This document shows positions 1 to 54,010 of a DNA stretch of 64,000 nt, piece after piece. Every line of letters begins with the position of its first letter. Position 1 is the stretch's first letter. The notes below the pieces were generated by a model. The model saw only the letters and a list, made by a program, of their open reading frames with translations. It searched no databases and was not told the DNA's origin. A program made the position numbers and the translations under genes. Origin of the DNA: Antedon bifida (lineage: Eukaryota; Echinodermata; Crinoidea; Comatulida; Antedonidae). The stretch lies in contig OY727093.1 of the NCBI GenBank assembly GCA_963402885.1, positions 248,001-312,000 on the forward strand. Direction: 5' to 3'.

Positions 1-399
1 TAAACTTCAGATCAAGGGTAAAAATATTAGCAAAAAAAAAAGCACGCGCACGTAGGTTCATGCGCGTGATATCGCGCGTTAAAAATTTAAAACGCTCAAA
101 ATTAAGTTTTGATCAATTTAGAGCATGAATTAGGCCATTTGCGTGTTTCAAAAAATTACTGCGCAAAAATGCGTTTTTGCGCGCGCGATACTTAAAAAGC
201 GTAAAAAATATGAATTTTTTTTACAAATCTCATTCTACTCACCATCCTTAGTACATTCACCAAATTTGAGTCAGTTCCGACTTAAAATAACGCTATACGA
301 GCACGTTAAAAATGACAAAATGCGCACATTTATTTTACAAAAGTTCTGAAAATGGTGAAAAATAGGTCTTTTTTAAAATGAAAATAATTCTTCAGAATG
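1..399. other. CG-rich-word non-coding stretch, no gene seen
   Basis: Contains gcgcgc words (60-80, 178-190) unlike the AT-rich surroundings. A 68-codon frame here has no recognisable features. Confidence 0.4.
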
Positions 400-1075
400 C
401 AAGATGACCCCCGATTTTTTTAACTTATTCTGGAAGCCATTGAGTTGTAGATATGAATTCATGTACACATTTTACGTACAAAATGTTTTGACGTCATCAA
501 ATGGCCACTTGAATTTAAAAATTAGGATTTGTTATCTTTTTGTGTAGATTATCACATTCAACAGAGCGCATCTTGGTTATGTGTGCTCGAATTTCGCACA
601 ACTTTCAGTATGTGCTTGCTTAATTAATTATCTTTATCATGAGTTGACACTATCTTCATTTTAATGACGTCATCACGCGTAAAAACTTGAATAACGTAGG
701 CCGTGTAATTTCACCTTCGCAGTAAATTTGAATATCTTACAGCTCTTCAGAATTGAAGGTTACCTTGATGATTATAATTTATTATGAAAGCTGATGAAAT
801 GTAGATATTAATTCATATAAAAATTAAGCCTATCGGATGTTGTGACGTTAACATATGGCCAGTTGAAGTGAAAAAGTAGTTTTTTCATATTTTTCGTCAA
901 AGTTATACACAATTCAAAGAGCGCGCACAGCGCTTCTACGTGCCAAATTTTTTTCCAAATCTTATATTTTTTTGCTCAATTAATTATCTTTCGAAATTGT
1001 CATCTTAAAGTTTAGTTTGATAACGTCATCATGCCAAAAAAATAGAACATGTGTCCCGTAATTTCACCTATGCTA
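400..1075. repeat. Diverged ~360-bp tandem duplication
   Basis: Two copies share, in order, gtagatat.aattcat, tggccacttgaa/tggccagttgaa, a run near attaattatctt, acgtcatca and gtaatttcacct. The first copy has two TGACGTCA palindromes (489-496, 665-672). Confidence 0.55.
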
Positions 1076-1280
1076 CACTGTATATAGATATACAGTATAT
1101 ACTGTACATATTGTATATGGCATATAGGCACAACTCAGCACTATAAGCATATAATAGGATGGCATACATCAACATTTTCCGATCGTATGTTAACGTACGT
1201 GCATGTTTAAAAAAAAATTAATTTCAGTAAAATGATAAAAATGATCACCTATAATTCGTCAAAGTGACGAATTAAATTCT

Positions 1281-1700
1281 AGTTTTTATTTTATATCACT
1301 CACTAGCACAAAATTAAAATACGAATGAAATATTTATTTCCATGTTATCTGTGCTCCACTGGCGCCAAATTGGGTCCACTTTAGCAGAATACATACGGAA
1401 AGATATTAAAGTTCAGTAACTTAATTCCATTTTATATCGCTGTGCTTCACTGGCGCCAAATTGGGTCCACTTGAGCACAGTGTATTAACATACGAATGAG
1501 ATATAACATTTTAGTGATTTTATTTCTATTTTATATCACTGTGCTCCCCTTGTGCCAAATTGGGTCCACTTGAGCACAGTGTATTAACATACGAAAACAT
1601 ATTTGAATTAGTGACTTATTTCTATTCTATATCACTGTGCTCCACCGGTGCCAAATTTGATCCACTGGACCAGTTACCGTAGTACTATTTCTATTCTATA
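1281..1700. repeat. ~95-bp tandem repeat, 4 copies
   Basis: Landmark ccactggcgccaaattgggt near 1357 and 1448, diverged near 1546 and 1643. In two units tgtgct and agcaca flank the core as inverted ends. Confidence 0.75.
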
Positions 1701-4700
1701 CTATATCTGAAGTTAATAAAGGCATAAATGGCGCTCCGTAGAGAAGTAGAGAATGCTCCAGTCGTCAGAATGACGTTCTGAATATACCTCAATATTCAAC
1801 TTACACATCTGTTTTCGACTGTCGTTAATTTCGATCAATTGGGAGCCAACGACCGAATAGAACCAACAACTTATTCCCATCGTGGTCATTACTTCATTAC
1901 TGGTAAATTGCCTTCAGGTGAAATGGGTAAACAAGTGTTTAGCATGTGGACATGCATTTTGTTTTTGTTTCGGTCAATAATTTTGTATAATTCAAGGACA
2001 GAAAGAACGTAAATAGAACCAAATGGGCGTATAAATCTAAAGATTGACTTATCATAACTTGCATTGTTTTTTATTACCAATTATTTGTTCATCAAGCTTG
2101 TCTTGCATGTGGGTTGCCACATGTTGTGCACCATTAATGCAACGCAGTATATTAAGCCTTCATCCCGCCTTTGGCTTTAACGTTCATCGGCAAACTAAGC
2201 CGTACAAATCAATGATGCTAAATGCATTTCTTAATTTCTCTAAATGCTAGATAATCCTTTATGAATCCTTCTCATGTTACCGTTCTCTTACTTAATTAGA
2301 GGCTATAAAAGTACTATTTGACATTAGTAATACCGTTTAATCGTTTTCCATTATTCCTCTAAAATCCTCTTAATTTGATTTGCAAATTTAAATTTGTAAA
2401 TCCTATACACCCTACTCTAAGTTATTAATATTAATTATTTATAAACTTGAATCATATCGTATTACCTATCTCACCATGCATTTAATTTATGCTAGACGGA
2501 GATTGTGTTTATTGAAGATTAAGTTTATTCATCATAAATATACATTATATGTGTATAGATTAAAAGTTTCATTTTCTAATTGGTATACCTAACCCGTATT
2601 TCTCTTTTTATGGACTAGATTTGGCCCAAGTCATTTAATTTGTCCTTATTATGTTTGGAAAACATTATACTTACAGTTGAGTTTCAAAGCTCAAATATAA
2701 TACGTATGAAACGCCATATGCGCCAACAAATATTTATCTTTTTACTAATATTGAGTAAAAGCACAGTCATTTTTAAAAGTCTCTGAATTAGAGTTTTGTG
2801 TTTGACCAGAATCGCGTTATGTTTTTACTCCGAAGAAAACATGAACCGATTAGTGGCACGGGTTCCACCGTTGATCACATTTTCTGTTTTTTAATTTACT
2901 TCTGATTATTTTATGGAATTTGGTTTATAACATGTCCATGTGACGATGTATGGTTTCAGGATATAATAATATTTATCCCTTATGGTTGCAAAAATCGATC
3001 AAAAGGTCAAAATACGCAATGTTAGTGAAGAGAAATTAACTATTGGTTTCCAAAGGCAATTAGCCTGCAGTGGATAACTTTACCATGTATTGAGTAATTA
3101 TATTCTGCATTTCAACGTAAATTGATTGGTATATTTCTCAAATAAGGATTTTTTAATCAAAAGATTAAGAATTACATTTGGCTTCGTCTTATTGAATTCT
3201 TGACGGTATTTAAACTGTTCAAGTTTCTATCAACATTAATGACATGAGTTATCAACTGACAATGGCGTTTGAAAGATCTTGATTTCAGGATCAAATATCA
3301 TTTAATGAGAAATGATGAACAGTTTCCTATACAACTCATTCGAAGTAATCGTGTTAAAGATCAAAATCATTGATTGTCAATCAATTACAATCTTCAACAA
3401 CCGTTTAAGGTTATCAATACTTATAAATACGAGCATCCTGAAACATGACAAATGTTTCCTGATTCACATTGTGGCGGTTGAGGCACATTAATTGAATGTG
3501 GTCATATTATGTCATCGTAAACATTATAATACATTTGCATCGATACATGGCTATATATAATGTACACGGCTAGCGTTTTTATACGACTCTATAGTTCACT
3601 ATGTCGGTCGGTCGGTCGGTCTGGTATCACTATGCGTTTTAGCACGCGACTTATGGCTGTTGGCCTTGTTTAAACCTACTAGGCCTAGCATGTTGTTTAG
3701 AAGGATTATCTTAGGCCTAATTTCTTCGTTACGTCATTGTGGGATATGGCAGTATTTGTTTTCAATTAGGCCTACACGTTGGGGTTTTCCTTTTTTGTTT
3801 AATAGGAAATACGGAATATAAAATACATTATTTATCGGTTTATTTCAATCTTACTGAGTTTTAATATCCGGTGGTTTGACGTATTCCGTAACCTATATAT
3901 TTAGCTACTAATACTTTAGATAGATATCTTTGATATCTTTCTAAATTAGTTGTTCGACTGTTCGTTGTTCAACTGTTCGTTGTTCGACTGTTCGTTGTTC
4001 GACTGTCCGTTGTTCGACTGTTCGTTGGTCCTTCTACATTTTGAATACCAACGTAATCCAGGAGCAATCTGCTAGTTTTTTGGCTCTTGAATTAAAATAA
4101 ATTGTGTGGTGGGTTATTTGGTTTCTTCTTACTAAGACTATGTATGTAATTCATACCGTTAACTCCCGTTCTTAACTGACACTTCACATGAGTTAATGTA
4201 TGGATACAAACACTTTAAATCTAAAACACGTGCCAAAATAAATACAATGTATAAGATGTATCATCCTTTTGAATGTTTTTATGTGTTTCTTCATGCCGTC
4301 TTAAGGTGTAAAGTAGCTGTCCGTACATGACTAACCGTGTGCATGACTAGTTAGCCTCCCACAGGAACCCATATATCTACAATACCCTGACAAATATAAT
4401 ATTTTTACATAGACGAATTCAGAATTAGGTGTTAAAGTACTAAGATGAATTATACGTTTACTTCCATTCGTGGTTATTTATTATATTATTATTATTATTA
4501 TGAATTGTAAAGGTAAAATTATTACAACGTTAAAGATACTTACATAACGCGCAATGGCGGCATGGTGAAACAAAAATCATAATCACCATAAAATAATGTT
4601 TAACCTGTCATTCTTATCAGTTTGTTCATACTACGGCTTTACTAAAATACTATTACTTAGATGTTAATTTGATTCGTTGGGCATTCATTATTCCAAATCT

Positions 4701-4800
4701 TGTTCTTGATAGCAATTAAACTTAATTTAACATACATATCCAATATATATAAATAATACAAAGAAATAAATTAAAAAGATGTATTGCATTTGTTTTATAG
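1701..4800 (+). other. Intron of the cyclase gene upstream of its first visible exon
   Basis: No exon found. It holds a short (tcgg)4 run near 3604-3620, the 15-bp array at 3951-4025 and a (tta)n run near 4486-4500. The missing upstream exons must lie before position 1 or be too diverged to see. Confidence 0.6.
3951..4025. repeat. 15-bp tandem repeat, 5 copies
   Basis: Unit tgttcgactgttcgt, with one-base changes in copies 2 and 4. Confidence 0.9.
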
Positions 4801-47092
<42,292 letters not shown>

Positions 47093-47584
47093 GAGGCTCG
47101 GAGTAGATAACTTATTATTGTATGATATCACGTGTATCGTAGCATTGTCTATAGATACGTACAGAAAGCGGTCTCATCCAGCAGGTAGAAGTTCATCACT
47201 ATTTGCAGATATACTGTATAATGATTTTTTTTCAAGTAAAGAAGATAAAAACAAACAAAAAGTTTTAAGAAGACATTTATTGAGGTGGAAAATTGTTTAC
47301 ACAACAATTTAAATCTATACAAATTATTCTGTTCATATACCCGAGAGTACAGTGCTTCTTTGACTGTTTAATTCGTTATTATTCTATTATTATAGGAATA
47401 TATATATAATATAAGATGTATTTTCTTTATATATGTGAGATACTGGTATTAAATAGACCTAGAATTCAAATGTGTACAAATAGTATAATTTGTATATATA
47501 TATATTTTTTTCCGTTTGGATTAAAATCAATATAATAGAGTAGTATGTTTTATTTAATAACAGGATTATTACAGAAATAGGTTT

Positions 47585-47780
47585 GCTGGCAACTGGCACT
47601 TTTTACGGTTGGCTGTACCAAGTGCTTTCTGGCAACTGGCACTTTTTACGGTTGGCTGTACCAAGTGCTTTCCCTCTACCTTGGCAACTGGCACTTTTTA
47701 CGGTTGGCTGTACCAAGTGCTTTCTGGTAACTGTCACTTTTTACGGTTGGCTGTACCAAGTGCTTTCCCTTTACCTTTGT
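47585..47780. repeat. Two-level tandem repeat (~94-bp dimer x 2)
   Basis: Four copies of cactttttacggttggctgt. Copies 2 and 4 are followed by ccctctacctt / ccctttacctt, so the array is a duplicated dimer. Confidence 0.85.
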
Positions 47781-48572
47781 ATAGAAACTATGTGTTTATA
47801 CATAGTACTTTTTGTAAATGTCAACGATAGTTATATTGTAAGATAAATTGTGTTTGAACAGCATCACAGAATATGATATACTGATGTATGTCATTCTACC
47901 AAAGACACAGAATTTAGAAAATATCGCTGGTAGATAGTGTCGGCGGAATGATATGTTTAATAGGCTGAATTAATTACCCAAAGTTATTCTCAGATAGGCA
48001 TGTTCTTGTTTTGTATTAGTATTATTCTTATGTAAACGTGATCCTGGTAAACACAGTGCAACACTCCTAGATTCCCACATACATTGCTTGCTGTTCCTAA
48101 ATCAAACAATTTAACCAAAAAGGAGATAAATTATACATTTTGATGATTGTTAAATTAAAATACACATATATATATATATATTATACATTATATTTAACTA
48201 TATAAACGTGAATTTCTTAAGTGTAATGTAGATACAATTTTTGAATATTGAATAATATTCAAACATGAATATGTATATTAACTTTGTTGTACATTTCGAT
48301 TTGACAGTGTACGTATTCCTCCGCCGTTTCTTATGTTATTATGATCTTATGTGAACATTTTATTTTAAATGATATTTTTAACTTATAGTAATAAAATAGT
48401 GCATTATATTTACACATTATTCTCTGCACTACTGATTTATTTACAAGTTAATTTTATATTTTTTGTATAAAACAATACTTTTTGATAATTAAAATAAAAA
48501 CGTATGGTTGATGATGTATTGAATGATAATTGGACATACATAAAGCTTGGTTTTACCACTAGGACTCAAAAA

Positions 48573-48745
48573 GGACGTAAGCGCAACGCAAGCTACAGTG
48601 ATAATCCATTACTTGTGATTGGTCAAATTACTCGCGTTGCGCCCCTACGTCATTGCGTTGCGCCCCTACGTCAGAGCCATGTATATACTCTATATATGGC
48701 TCTGCCCTACGTCATTGCGTTGCGCCCTCTAGTGGGAATCAAGAT
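48573..48745. repeat. GC-rich inverted-repeat element
   Basis: gacgtaagcgcaacgca on the left faces three copies of gcgttgcgcccctacgtca-type words on the right. An inner stem agagccatgtatata / tatatatggctct lies at 48672-48704. Much richer in CpG than its surroundings. Possibly a MITE. Confidence 0.45.
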
Positions 48746-49672
48746 GGCGTAGAGTCAATCATGATATCAGTACATGATTGCCGTCTTCCACCATTATCAC
48801 GTATAAACCTTTATTATTACAGCACAATATTTTGGTATTTTAAACCATTTTAAATGGATACTATTATTATGTGTATATTATTAGAACAACATTTATTTTG
48901 TTGTAATTATTATGGTGCAGATTATTGAAATATGTCCCTGTACTTGCTGTGTGTATATACATGTTATACAACTATTGTAATTTAGTATAGAAAACGAATG
49001 TATGTAAAATAATCAGTTGCTTTTGTCACGTGATCGCGTGTTTTTACACACACGTGGCATACTCACTTGTCACTATATACAGTAATATTGTATAACCACT
49101 TTGATAGACTTTTTAAACAATTCCGACGACAGTGTTACATACATACTTTTTTGGTGAACGTACTATTTCTATGACAGGATTACAAATGTGCTGAATATAT
49201 AAATATTATATTCTTAGTTTTCTGCATATATTTCGTGTGATAAAAGACAATTATTGTGGGTTTTTTTTTCTAGGAATATCGAAAACTATTTTATAAATTG
49301 ACGTAGTAGTTAAAAGAATAATACAATGAAAACTTGTATTTTCAAAGTAATTATTTATAAATTGTATTTTATCTTTATCTTATTATCTATGAGGAAAAGT
49401 TGGTTATACGATGATAACGATATTGCTATTAATCATCAAGTGATTCAAACATATTATATATTTTATATTTTTCATTTAGTTTTTGATGTATAACTAATAT
49501 TCAATTCAATTCAAAATTTAATTTCACCACAACAGAAAAAAAGTATAGATAAATAAATATTAACATAATGTATAAGCCTATTGTTGAACACTTCATCAGC
49601 CTGACACATAGAATTATTCATTGTAAAGTACGACGGTGTCTTATTTGAATGAACATTATTAAAATTAACTTA

Positions 49673-49775
49673 TTTAGTGGTGATCATGGAGTCCTGGTAA
49701 TTTAGTGGTGATCATGGAGTCCTGGTAATTTAGTGGTGATCATGGAGTCTTAGTATTTTCGTGGTGATCATGAGA
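49673..49775. repeat. 28-bp tandem repeat, about 3.7 copies
   Basis: Unit tttagtggtgatcatggagt + cctggtaa at 49673, 49701 and 49729; the last copy is diverged. Confidence 0.9.
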
Positions 49776-50103
49776 CCGTCCGATTACCGATCATTTTTAA
49801 TCTAAAATACTCAACAATTTGATTCGATTAATTTTACTTTCCGTATAGGCTACTGTGATCTTTTTATTATATTTTGCTTTTTCAATCTGATAGGTATGAA
49901 TAGTCGTGTTATTTTATTTTACCAAATATTGGACTGAAAAAATAATCTTTAAAAAGGGGTTAAATAATTTTTAATTCTTTGTAACCACTTTAAGTGTTTT
50001 ATTGTGTATATTATAATAAATATGTGTATATATCTTGGTTTAATGGAAATTGTTGTTTATCTGTTTTATTCCAGGTACAGTACGTACATACATTACTGTG
50101 TTT
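49776..50103. other. Intergenic AT-rich DNA
   Basis: No feature recognised. Confidence 0.6.
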
Positions 50104-52135
50104 CTTATAGAGTCATAGTAACCAGTTACGTGAAAAAATAAAAAGGTCGAAATTTGGTCATTATTCGAAAATTTCCCTGTACTGTACTATAGTACAGGGA
50201 TTTTTTTTCAAAAATGGCCAAAATATCTACTTTTTTAAATTCAATTATTATGCAATAATATTGCCATATATGCAAATATATTGCTTTATCATCATCTTAT
50301 AGAGGCATAGTAACCAGTTACGTCAACTAATAAAAAGGTCGAAATTTGGTCATTTTTTGATATTTCACTGTAGGCCTACTATAGTACAGGGATTTTTTCA
50401 AAAATGGCCAATATATCGACTTTTTTAAATTCAATTATTAGGCAATAATATTGCCATATATGCACATATATTGCGTTATCATCATCTTATAGAGTCATAG
50501 TAACCAGTTACGTCAACTAATAAAAAGGTCGAAATTTGGTCATTTTTCGAAAATTTCCCTGTACTATATTACAGGGATTTTTTCAAAAATGGCCAAAATA
50601 TCGACTTTTTTAAAATTCAATTATTATGCAATAATATTGCCATATATGCAAATATATTGCGTTATCATCATCTTATAGAGTCATAGTAACCAGTTACGTC
50701 AAAAAATAAAAAGGTCGAAATTTAGTCATTATTCGAAAATTTCCCTGTACTATAGTACAGGGATTTTTTCAAAAATGGCCAAAATATCGACTTTTTTTTA
50801 ATTCAATTATTATGCAATAATATTGCCATATATGCAAATATATTGCGTTATCATCATCTTATAGAGTCATAGTAACCAGTTACGTCAACTAATAAAAAGG
50901 TCGAAATTTGGTCCTTTTTCGAAAATTTCCCTGTACTATAGTACAGGGATTTTTTCAAAAATGGCCAAAATATCGACTTTTTTTTAATTCAATTATTATG
51001 CAATAATATTGCCATATATGCAAATATATTGCGTTATCATCATCTTATAGAGTCATAGTAACCAGTTACGTCAACTAATAAAAAGGTCGAAATTTGGTCC
51101 TTTTTCGAAAATTTCCCTGTACTATAGTACAGGGATTTTTTCAAAAATGGCCAAAATATCGACTTTTTAAAATTCAATTATTATGCAATAATATTGCCAT
51201 ATATGCATATATATTGCGTTATCATCATCTTATAGAGGCATAGTAACCAGTTACGTCAACTAATAAAAAGGTCGAAATTTGGTCATTTTTCGATAATTTC
51301 ACTGTACTAATAGTACAGGGATTTTTTCAGAAATGGCCAATATATCGACTTTTTTAAATTCAATTATTATGCAATAATATTGTCATATATGCATATATAT
51401 TGCGTTATCATCATCTTATAGAGGCATAGTAACCAGTTACGTCAACTAATAAAAAGGTCGAAATTTGGTCATTATTTGATAATTTCACTGTACTATAGTA
51501 CAGGGATTTTTTCAAAAATGGCCAATATATCGACTTTTTTAAATTCAATTATTATGCAATAATATTGTCATATATGCACATATATTGCGTTATCATCATC
51601 TTATAGAGTCATAGTAACCAGTTACGTCAACTAATAAAAAGGTCGAAATTTGGTCATTTTTCGAAAATTTCCCTGTACAGGGATTTTTTCAAAAAATGGC
51701 CAAAATATCGACTTTTTTTAAATTCAATTATTATGCAATAATATTGCCATATATGCAAATATATTGCGTTATCATCATCTTATAGAGTCATAGTAACCAG
51801 TTACGTCAACTAATAAAAAGGTCGAAATTTGGTCATTTTTCGAAAATTTCCCTGTACTATAGTCAGGGATTTTTTCAAAAAATGGCCAAATTATCAACAT
51901 TTTTAAACTCAATTATTATGCAATAATATTACCATATATGCACATATATTGCGTTATCATCATCTTATAGAGTCATAGTAACCAGTTATGTCAAAAAATA
52001 AAAACATTTTCCGAAAATAGGCCAAAATATGTACTTTTAATGTTTAATTATTATGCAATAATATTTGCATACATTGTATTATAAACATCTTGTAGAGCCA
52101 CAATAACAATGAAATTGTTGAAATTTGGCAATTTT
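50104..52135. repeat. ~186-bp satellite, 10 copies plus a decayed 11th
   Basis: Units start at 50104, 50295, 50485, 50672, 50858, 51044, 51229, 51415, 51600, 51779 and 51964 (cttatagag). Each holds agtaaccagttacgt, a palindrome ccctgtactatagtacaggg and AT-rich DNA. Intergenic, between the two convergent genes. Confidence 0.95.
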
Positions 52136-53851
52136 TCGAAAATGTCATAATTTGGTTGATAAAAAAGAAGAAAACATAGCTGAGAGTAGTACTGTTTACT
52201 ATACTGCAATGATACCAATTCGCATATACTATAAATGTTCAAAATATATACAATTAGACAAAAAGCATAAACGCTGTGCGGCGTAATTGGGACTCTTTAA
52301 GCAAACCACAACGGTATTTCTATACCTATTAAGTACGCAAACTATTTTTATTTAATGGTATTGAGTTTGTGTAACGTGTAGTCTATATGGAAGACATTGA
52401 CGGTGGCCTATCCATCCACCTTGTTAACAAGTACAAACTAGAAATAATTATATGAAAGACCAAAGTAAAAAAAGATATATTGCTAAGCAAAACATTACAA
52501 CTGCTATTTGATTGGCCTTATTCAAAATGTCCATTTTTCAATCTAATTTAAACTAAGGAATTAATGGAAATAATTAAATATATGAATATTTAGAAGATCA
52601 CTCTTGACCATACAAAACTACTTGCTCTTTATATTAAATAATAAATCCATGACTTGGATGACAGCGCATATTTTAATCCTTTGCTTATATTCTTTGATAA
52701 ATGGGTAGGTTACTATTATATATTCTTTCCACCGCTTTCTAGAAGCAAATATCAGTTCTACCACTTTTAGTTTTTGGGAAGAGAGAAAGCAATGTAGAAA
52801 TGAGTACACTGTGTATAATAAACAACAACAAGTCTTAGTAGCAGTACAGCCTTACATACAAATAAAATAAATTAAATATTAAATTGAGACACTAATTTAC
52901 ATTCTTAATGAAATAATACATCTTCATTAATATTAGCTACTAAAACCCTGTTACCATTCAACATACATAAAATATACTGTACAATTTCAATACAACTTGT
53001 CCATTACAAAACATGGAAAAGAACTAAATACATTAGTTGTATTGGATAATGAGATTATGTCCATGATCTATCTATCATGTTGTTTTATTTATTGTACAAT
53101 CCCACAAGCATGATTTAATGTCAATCTTTTTTACAAATTTCAAACAATAATTTCCTGTATATTAAATAAAATTATCAACAATTACACTTATAAAATAGGC
53201 CAAATGAATGGGTTTTTTTTATAAATAAATAAATAAAAACTAAATTAGAAAAATACTGCTACAAAATGTGTGTAAAAAATACTAGTGGTGGCAAAAGGCA
53301 CAATATTTAAGATTAAGGAAGGCAAATTTAGAAGACATTATTGGCAATAAATAAGTAACCTGACAGTATTCATACCTTTTTAGGGTCTACCTGTGTAGCT
53401 GAAATATTACTGGTTTCTGTACCAGAAAACACCATGTCCAAACTCATAGTCCAAACTCATAGTCTAAACTCATAATCCTAACTCGTGTCCAAACACATTT
53501 TTCATTTTTCATCATTTTTTTTTGTCTTTTCTCTTTTACAAAAAAAAATCTTTTTTTTTACAAAAACGTTTCTTTTGGAATGTAGCACACATCAAAATAA
53601 AATTATTTCTGGAAATTAACAATTTTTATGACTTGATTTGAATTTGATTGTTTAAATTTGGTTTTTCTCAAATAATTTTTCACATTTAATGATTTATTCT
53701 TTACTTTACAATTGTTGAATTGATTTATACATATTTCACGCTTGACCTTTTCATATAAGCCTGTAGCTTTATATAATCAAGGTACCTCTCGTAGAAAGAA
53801 TACATATATATATATTATTGTTATTATTATTATTGATATTGTTTCAACATG
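52136..53851. other. Intergenic / probable 3' UTR of LRP1
   Basis: AT-rich. Several TTTATT words (AATAAA on the minus strand), for example near 53692, could end the LRP1 transcript. Small tandem catagtc-type words (actcatagtc) near 53440-53475. No gene. Confidence 0.5.
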
Positions 53852-54010
53852 CTAACCATTAAACGACATATCAAAGTCATCCACTATTAAAGGTTGATTA
53901 TCATCTTCTATTTCATCTATCAGATTTTTCTTTTCATCTAAACTTAGTTGCGAGCCACTGTTTCGATCATTGTAAAGGGATCCATATGCTGGATTTGAAA
54001 AATTACTTGT
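53852..54010 (-). CDS. LRP1: LRP1 terminal exon: second NPxY
   Basis: Acceptor tttttcag; phase 0; stop TAG at 53852-53854; 52 residues. Encodes [15 protein letters not shown] (vertebrate TNFTNPVYATLY). NPAY overlaps a YxxL-type sorting signal, YGSL. The rest of the tail is acidic. Confidence 0.95.
   Translation of the reverse strand, partial: TSNFSNPAYGSLYNDRNSGSQLSLDEKKNLIDEIEDDNQPLIVDDFDMSFNG

Larger units (their letters stand above)
47093..49672. other. 3' flank / probable 3' UTR of the cyclase gene
   Basis: No further gene. An AATAAA at 48390-48395 is the first clear poly(A) signal candidate on the plus strand, which would give a ~1.3-kb 3' UTR. It includes the array at 47.6 kb and the fold-back at 48.6 kb. 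Confidence 0.45.

Noticed and set aside
143-349. 68-codon plus frame as a missing cyclase exon
   Set aside because: No resemblance to the ligand-binding domain and no suitable splice sites.
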